This document shows, in pieces, positions 60,211 through 64,000 of a stretch of DNA of 64,000 bases. Under the pieces are notes generated by a model. That model was not told where the DNA came from and did no database searches. It was given only the letters and a program-made list of their open reading frames with translations. Position numbers and translations under genes: made by a program. The first letter of the stretch is position 1. Each line of letters starts with the position of its first letter. The stretch is from Stappia sediminis (GTDB lineage: Bacteria; Pseudomonadota; Alphaproteobacteria; Rhizobiales; Stappiaceae): positions 372,001 through 436,000 of the forward strand of contig NZ_WUMV01000007.1 of NCBI RefSeq assembly GCF_009826895.1, in the 5' to 3' direction.

Positions 60211-60507
60211 ATGATAGTGAGGATATTCCGCGTCACCGTGCATGAGGGAAAACGCGCCGAATTCGAGGACTTTTTCCGCAATACCGCCATTCCGCTCGTC
60301 AAAAGCCAGCCCGGCATCGTCTCCGTGACTGCAGGAGTCCCGCGCGCGGAATCGCCCAACGAATTCTGCATGGTCATGGTCTGGGAAGATGTCGATTCGT
60401 TGAAGGCCTTCGCCGGCGAGGACTGGCGCGAACCCCACATCCACCCAGATGAGGCCGCCTTGGTGCGCGACCGGTCCCTGCATCATTACGAATTGGCGGC
60501 GGGCTGA
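60211..60507 (+). CDS. Antibiotic-biosynthesis-monooxygenase (ABM) domain protein
   Basis: A 98-residue dimeric ferredoxin-like-fold protein of the ABM family. It opens VRIFRVTVHEGKRAEFEDFFRN and contains the GIVSVTAGVP and FCMVMVWEDVDSLKAFAGEDW strands typical of these cofactor-free monooxygenases or heme-degrading relatives. GGAGGATCGAGCG precedes the ATG at 60211. The His-rich HIHP segment is unremarkable for the family. Function cannot be fixed from sequence. It is convergent with mepA with three bases between. Confidence 0.85.
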   Translation: MIVRIFRVTVHEGKRAEFEDFFRNTAIPLVKSQPGIVSVTAGVPRAESPNEFCMVMVWEDVDSLKAFAGEDWREPHIHPDEAALVRDRSLHHYELAAG

Positions 60508-60510
60508 GCC

Positions 60511-61539
60511 CTAATTCGCCAAGAGCACCTGCGTGCAGGCGTTCGGCAGCGAGGCCATTCGCATCGGCGGTTTCTTCTTCGGTGGCGGGGCGTCCTTTTT
60601 CGGCACCCACGGCTCGTCGGAAAGCCACCAGGCAAGGGCAGAACCGCAGCCGTCGCCCGGCGGAGGGGCATTCTGGTTCTTGCAGCCTGCACTTCCCGGC
60701 GGGCAGGAAAGGCGGACGTGGAAGTGGTAGTGGTGCCCCCACCACGGCCTGATCTTGCGCAGCCACGCACGGTTACCCTTCTCGAACTTGCAAAGCGCCT
60801 GCTTGATGCCGGGGTGAACGAAGATGCGGGCAACGCGCTTATCCTGCGCGGCACGGCGGATCAGGCGGGCGTGATCGTCCGTCCACTTGCCGTAGTCGAC
60901 GCCGCGATCCGCTCCCTTAAGCTCCGAATTCATCTTCAGCATGGAGACCGCGCTGACGTTTTCCCGCTCCTCGACCGTGAGGCGCCGGCGCGGCATCTCC
61001 TTCAGCCAGATATCGGCATCGAGCCCGATCTGGTGGCTTGAGTGGCCAGACGTCATGGGCCCGCCGCGCGGCTGCGCCATGTCGCCCACCATCAGGCCGT
61101 TCCAGCCGAGCTTCGGCGCATCGGCGGCCAGATCCTCCAGGTAGTCGATAAGTTCGGGATGTCCCCAATTGCGATTGCGCGAAAGGCGGATCACTTGCCA
61201 GCCCGGCCCGTCGGGAGCAAGCGCCTTGCCGCCGGCAAGACACCCCTTGGCATAGGACCCGATGGGCAAAGGCCGCATTGGCGCGGGCGCATCCATCTTG
61301 CCGAAAAGGTCCCTGGCGACGGCGTTCCGGCTGACCTTCAGCGGAACGGATGCCTTTTTCGCGCTCCAGCCCTTCGGCGGTTCGGGAGCCGGCCTTGGAA
61401 CGGCCGCGGGCGTGACGGCTGCGGCGTCGGGTGAGACGTCAACGCGCGGCTTGGCTTCCGGCAAGGGAGCGGCAGCGGCGAAAAGAGGGGCAAGGCAAAG
61501 AGCCAGAAGCATCGATCCTCTTCCGACAATCCTTAGCAT
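60511..61539 (-). CDS. mepA: Penicillin-insensitive murein endopeptidase
   Basis: A 342-residue secreted M74-family peptidase from the ATG at 61539 (AGGAGGCGGGCC upstream). A signal peptide (residues about 1-24) and a Pro-rich linker are followed by the zinc metallopeptidase domain. Zinc-ligand motifs are GGPMTSGHSSHQIGLDADIWL (read in parts; His and Asp) and WWGHHYHFHVRLSCP near the C-terminus. Cysteines around the tail (SCPPGSAGCKNQ, DGCGSALAWW) match MepA disulfides. It cleaves D-Ala-mDAP cross-links in peptidoglycan in the periplasm. The C-terminal Lys/Pro-rich tail is longer than usual. Confidence 0.93.
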   Translation of the reverse strand: MLRIVGRGSMLLALCLAPLFAAAAPLPEAKPRVDVSPDAAAVTPAAVPRPAPEPPKGWSAKKASVPLKVSRNAVARDLFGKMDAPAPMRPLPIGSYAKGCLAGGKALAPDGPGWQVIRLSRNRNWGHPELIDYLEDLAADAPKLGWNGLMVGDMAQPRGGPMTSGHSSHQIGLDADIWLKEMPRRRLTVEERENVSAVSMLKMNSELKGADRGVDYGKWTDDHARLIRRAAQDKRVARIFVHPGIKQALCKFEKGNRAWLRKIRPWWGHHYHFHVRLSCPPGSAGCKNQNAPPPGDGCGSALAWWLSDEPWVPKKDAPPPKKKPPMRMASLPNACTQVLLAN

Positions 61540-61629
61540 GGCCCGCCTCCTGATCTTGCTCGCGGATATCCCTGAAAATCGTACCGCGCTTCTCATTTAC
61601 GAAGCGTCAAGGACGCAATGCGCCAGCCC

Positions 61630-62664
61630 TCAGTCCTCGCGCTCCTGCAGGCGGTCTGCGATCTCGTCGAGCAACAGCGTGTTGTCGCGAATGACGCGGT
61701 CAGCGACGCCGTTCAATTCGATGATGTTGCCGGGCCGGGCATTGTCCATGCCCCCCGCTTCCTTCGGCACCACGCCGTCGAGGCGCATATATTCCGCCGC
61801 CTCCATCTCGGAGAAAAGCCAGTTGGCCTGATAATCGGCGGTCGTCGCCTGGCCGTGGGTGAGGATGGAAAGCAGCGGCAGGTCGTTCTTCGGCGACAGC
61901 CAGCCGAGCGCGCCCCAGCCCGACGCCTCGCGGAAGGAATAGCTGCGCTCGATCTTGCGGCCCGTCCCCAGCGACAGGATGACGATATCTTCCGCCGCCC
62001 AGCCGAGCTTGCGCGCCTCTATATAGGCGGCGATTACGGGATTGTTCATGAAAACGCCGCCGTCGACCATCACCTGTTCTTCGTTCGTGGTGAGGTTTTC
62101 CACCCTTGCCGGCTCGAAATAGGTTGGCGCGGCGGTCGTCGCGCGCACCGCTTGCCAGAAATAATAATCGTCATCCGTCTCGCCCCGGCGCGTGCGCCCG
62201 TTCGTCATGAACACGGCTTCGCGGGCGGAAATGTCGTATGCGGTCAGCACAATGTGGGTTAGCGCGGAAGCAAGCGACGTCCAGCCGAGCCGCTCCTTCA
62301 ACACGCGCTCCAGCGGCCGTTCGTCGTATTTCTCGTCGAAAAGCCCCCAGGGGTTGGCGAGCAGCTTTTCAAGGATCCCCCGCGGCTTGAAGACTTCGCG
62401 CGCCTCGACCTCATAGAACCGTCGCAACTCGGCGATCGTCGCCGCCGGCGCGCCGGAAAGATCATCCGGCTTGGGCGCCGTCAATCCGGCCGCGATGATG
62501 CCTCCGGTGGAGGTCGCCGCGACCAGGTCGAAATAGCGGTGAAGAGGTGCCGATTTGCCGCGCGCGGCAAGCCGGCTTTCGAGGCTTTCCAGGATACGCA
62601 AGGGGATGAGCCCCCTGATCCCGCCCCCGTCAATCGTCAAAATAAAACGCTTTCTTGCGGACAT
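61630..62664 (-). CDS. Patatin-like phospholipase
   Basis: A 344-residue patatin. The oxyanion loop is LTIDGGGIRGLIPL near the N-terminus. The nucleophile elbow is VAATSTGGIIA, where the first Gly of GxSxG is Ala. The catalytic Asp is in MVDGGVFMNNPVIAAYIEA (DGG in place of DGA/G). These support a Ser/Asp lipid acyl hydrolase close to plant patatins. Substrate unknown. No cyclic-nucleotide cyclase or ubiquitin-like genes are nearby, so a CBASS effector role is not suggested. It stands as a single gene between mepA and an alpha/beta hydrolase. Confidence 0.88.
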   Translation of the reverse strand: MSARKRFILTIDGGGIRGLIPLRILESLESRLAARGKSAPLHRYFDLVAATSTGGIIAAGLTAPKPDDLSGAPAATIAELRRFYEVEAREVFKPRGILEKLLANPWGLFDEKYDERPLERVLKERLGWTSLASALTHIVLTAYDISAREAVFMTNGRTRRGETDDDYYFWQAVRATTAAPTYFEPARVENLTTNEEQVMVDGGVFMNNPVIAAYIEARKLGWAAEDIVILSLGTGRKIERSYSFREASGWGALGWLSPKNDLPLLSILTHGQATTADYQANWLFSEMEAAEYMRLDGVVPKEAGGMDNARPGNIIELNGVADRVIRDNTLLLDEIADRLQERED

Positions 62665-62759
62665 GAGGCTACCGTTTTTGTCGTTTCGTCAATGAGTTCA
62701 ATGCGAACGGACGCGACGCCACTCAATCAAGCATTGCCAATTTCGCGCAGGAAACGCAA

Positions 62760-63560
62760 TCAACCTTCCGTAGCGGTCAGGTTTTCCACTGCCCGGATGA
62801 GGCGAAGAATGTCCTCTTCGCGGGAAAGCCTGTGGTCGCCGTCCTTGACGAGGGTAAGAACCACATCGTCGCGCGCCAGCGCTTCAGCGAGGCGAAGGGC
62901 ATGGCGCCACGGCACGTCTTCGTCCCGCTGGCCCTGCAGGATGGTGACCGGACATCCCGTCTCGATATCCGTGTTCAGGATCAGGTTGTTACGCCCGTCC
63001 TCGATCAGGTCGCGCGTGATGATATAGGGATCGTCGGAATAGTCGGACGGGCGTTCGAACCGCCCCTCCTCCATGATCTTGCGCTTCACGTCCTCGCTGA
63101 ACTCGTGCTTCCACATAAGCTCTTCGGTGAAGTCGGGCGCGGGCGCGATCAGCACCATGCCGGCGATACGGCTATTCTCCCTGCCGACGGCCTTCAAGTG
63201 CGCGATCGCGAGAAGCAGCGCGATCCAGCCGCCCATGGACGAGCCGATGACGATCGTCGGCTCCTTGCAGTAGCGCTCGAATACGGCGAGCGCTTCTTCC
63301 GTCCAGCGCGAGATCGTGCCGTCCGTGAACGCGCCTTTCGATATCCCGTGGCCGGAATAATCGAAGCGGGTGGAGGGCCTTCCCTGCGATTTCGCCCATT
63401 CGTCGAGGCGCTCGGCCTTCGTGCCAGCCATGTCGGACTTGAAGCCGGACAGCCAGAAGATGCCGGGCATATTTCCCTTGCCGTCGTCGCGCAGAACCGC
63501 GATCTCGCGCTCACCCTTCCCCTCGCCAACGGTGATGTATTGCGGTTCCTGCGCGTCCAT
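62760..63560 (-). CDS. Alpha/beta hydrolase (ABHD10-like)
   Basis: A 266-residue alpha/beta hydrolase. The nucleophile elbow is IVIGSSMGGWIALLLA (GxSxG), the acid is likely the Asp in LQGQRDEDVPW, and the His in VKDGDHRLSREEDI. The FDYSGHGISKGAFTDGTISRW stretch is the hallmark of the ABHD10/palmitoyl-thioesterase-like group found widely in alphaproteobacteria. GGGAGCG precedes the ATG at 63560. Substrate unknown; esters or acyl-thioesters are likely. It is divergent from the glycosyltransferase at the right edge. Confidence 0.88.
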   Translation of the reverse strand: MDAQEPQYITVGEGKGEREIAVLRDDGKGNMPGIFWLSGFKSDMAGTKAERLDEWAKSQGRPSTRFDYSGHGISKGAFTDGTISRWTEEALAVFERYCKEPTIVIGSSMGGWIALLLAIAHLKAVGRENSRIAGMVLIAPAPDFTEELMWKHEFSEDVKRKIMEEGRFERPSDYSDDPYIITRDLIEDGRNNLILNTDIETGCPVTILQGQRDEDVPWRHALRLAEALARDDVVLTLVKDGDHRLSREEDILRLIRAVENLTATEG

Positions 63561-63653
63561 CGTTTCGCTCCCGTCTCGTTATTGCCTTGATGTGGCATAG
63601 CAAACGGGCGATGAGAAGGCCAAACACGCAGTCACCTTCAAAAGGACGTTGCC

Positions 63654-64000
63654 TTGGCGAAACGCACCATCGCGCAGATTATCCCGGAGCTCGAGACAGG
63701 CGGCGCGGAACGCACGGCTGTCGATATCGCCGTCGCCTTGGCCGCGCGCGGCGACCGGGCGATCGTTCTCTCGCAAGGAGGAGGCCTTGTCGAGGAGCTC
63801 GAAGCGGCGGGCGGCGAACATATCGCTTTTCCGGCGAAGACGAAGAACCCGCTCGCGCTGGTCAACAATGCCTTTCGTCTGGCGTCGATGATCAGGCGCG
63901 AAAATATTGAACTTATCCACGCCCGTTCGCGCGCACCGGCCTGGTCCGCACTGATGGCGGCGAGGATGACGGGCATACCGTTCGTGACCACGTACCACGG
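63654..64000 (+). CDS. Glycosyltransferase family 4 (GT-B, partial)
   Basis: The gene runs off the right edge; about 115 codons are visible. The start is the TTG at 63654 with AAAAGGACG upstream. The N-terminus reads AKRTIAQIIPELETGGAERTAVDIA, followed by LVEELEAAGGEHIAFP and IELIHARSRAPAWSALMAARMTGIPFVTTYH. This is the N-terminal Rossmann domain of glycosyltransferase family 4, which transfers sugars to lipopolysaccharide or polysaccharide. The ELETGGAE motif and IHARS segment are diagnostic. The acceptor cannot be told from the fragment. Confidence 0.88.
   Translation, partial: MAKRTIAQIIPELETGGAERTAVDIAVALAARGDRAIVLSQGGGLVEELEAAGGEHIAFPAKTKNPLALVNNAFRLASMIRRENIELIHARSRAPAWSALMAARMTGIPFVTTYH

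Noticed and set aside
61630-62664. Patatin as a CBASS or other defence effector
   Set aside because: No cyclase, Cap2/Cap3 or nuclease genes are nearby; neighbours are housekeeping hydrolases and mepA.

Overview
The window is a GC-rich, tightly packed alphaproteobacterial chromosome segment. The gene content points to the Hyphomicrobiales (Rhizobiales): a Cpa/Tad Flp-pilus edge, a MaoC-phosphotransacetylase fusion next to ackA, a SorC-regulated nucleoside ABC transporter with a deo operon, two DUF1194 genes beside mgsA-glk, PutA with an Lrp-type regulator, and coxG-coxS-coxL-coxM. I do not assign a genus. No rRNA, tRNA, CRISPR array, transposase, integrase or prophage was seen. It reads as core and lightly accessory chromosome.

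Layout. 1-2.5 kb: edge of a Flp/Tad pilus locus (cpaA fragment and Flp pilin on the minus strand; a CpaC N-domain-like protein and two TadE-like pseudopilins on the plus strand), closed by a strong terminator. 2.8-5.4 kb: MaoC-Pta fusion and acetate kinase, translationally coupled. 5.4-10.9 kb: single genes (PhnD-like binding protein, HAD hydrolase, acetylpolyamine amidohydrolase-like protein, retropepsin-like protease, ribokinase, SDR). 11-25 kb: a long minus-strand nucleoside uptake and salvage block, in transcription order SorC regulator, BMP binding protein, ABC ATPase, two permeases, cdd, punA, deoC, deoA, deoB, a trans-3-hydroxyproline-dehydratase-like gene, a PhyH-family dioxygenase, add and upp. 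Many of these genes overlap by a few bases.

25-29.5 kb: two DUF1194 von Willebrand-like secreted proteins separated by palindromic repeats, then mgsA-glk. 29.5-39.5 kb: hrpB, putA (convergent with hrpB, no gap), divergent putR-like Lrp regulator, and a YnjBCD-type ABC importer. 39.5-46 kb: bacterioferritin with its ferredoxin, an SDR, and two methyl-accepting chemotaxis proteins with near-identical signalling ends but different sensors. 46-50.5 kb: a form-II CoxL-type molybdenum hydroxylase operon. 50.8-54.2 kb: two RNA methyltransferases, a nucleotide-sugar-epimerase-like SDR, and a cold-shock protein with an unusual RNA-binding face. 54.3-57.7 kb: glpR, glpK and a 1-Cys peroxiredoxin. 57.7-58.2 kb: an intergenic array of hairpin-forming repeats, one interrupted by another palindromic element. 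58.2-64 kb: lepA, a monooxygenase-like ABM protein, mepA, a patatin, an ABHD10-like hydrolase and the start of a glycosyltransferase.

Most unusual: (i) the hydroxyproline-dehydratase-like and PHYHD1-like dioxygenase pair translationally embedded between deoB and add, suggesting an undescribed oxidative step tied to nucleoside salvage or to hydroxyproline; (ii) the repeat array before lepA, whose hairpin arms change in a compensatory way between units; (iii) a palindromic repeat that has become the translated N-terminus of a DUF1194 protein. All functional claims rest on reading the sequence and knowledge of families; no database search was run.
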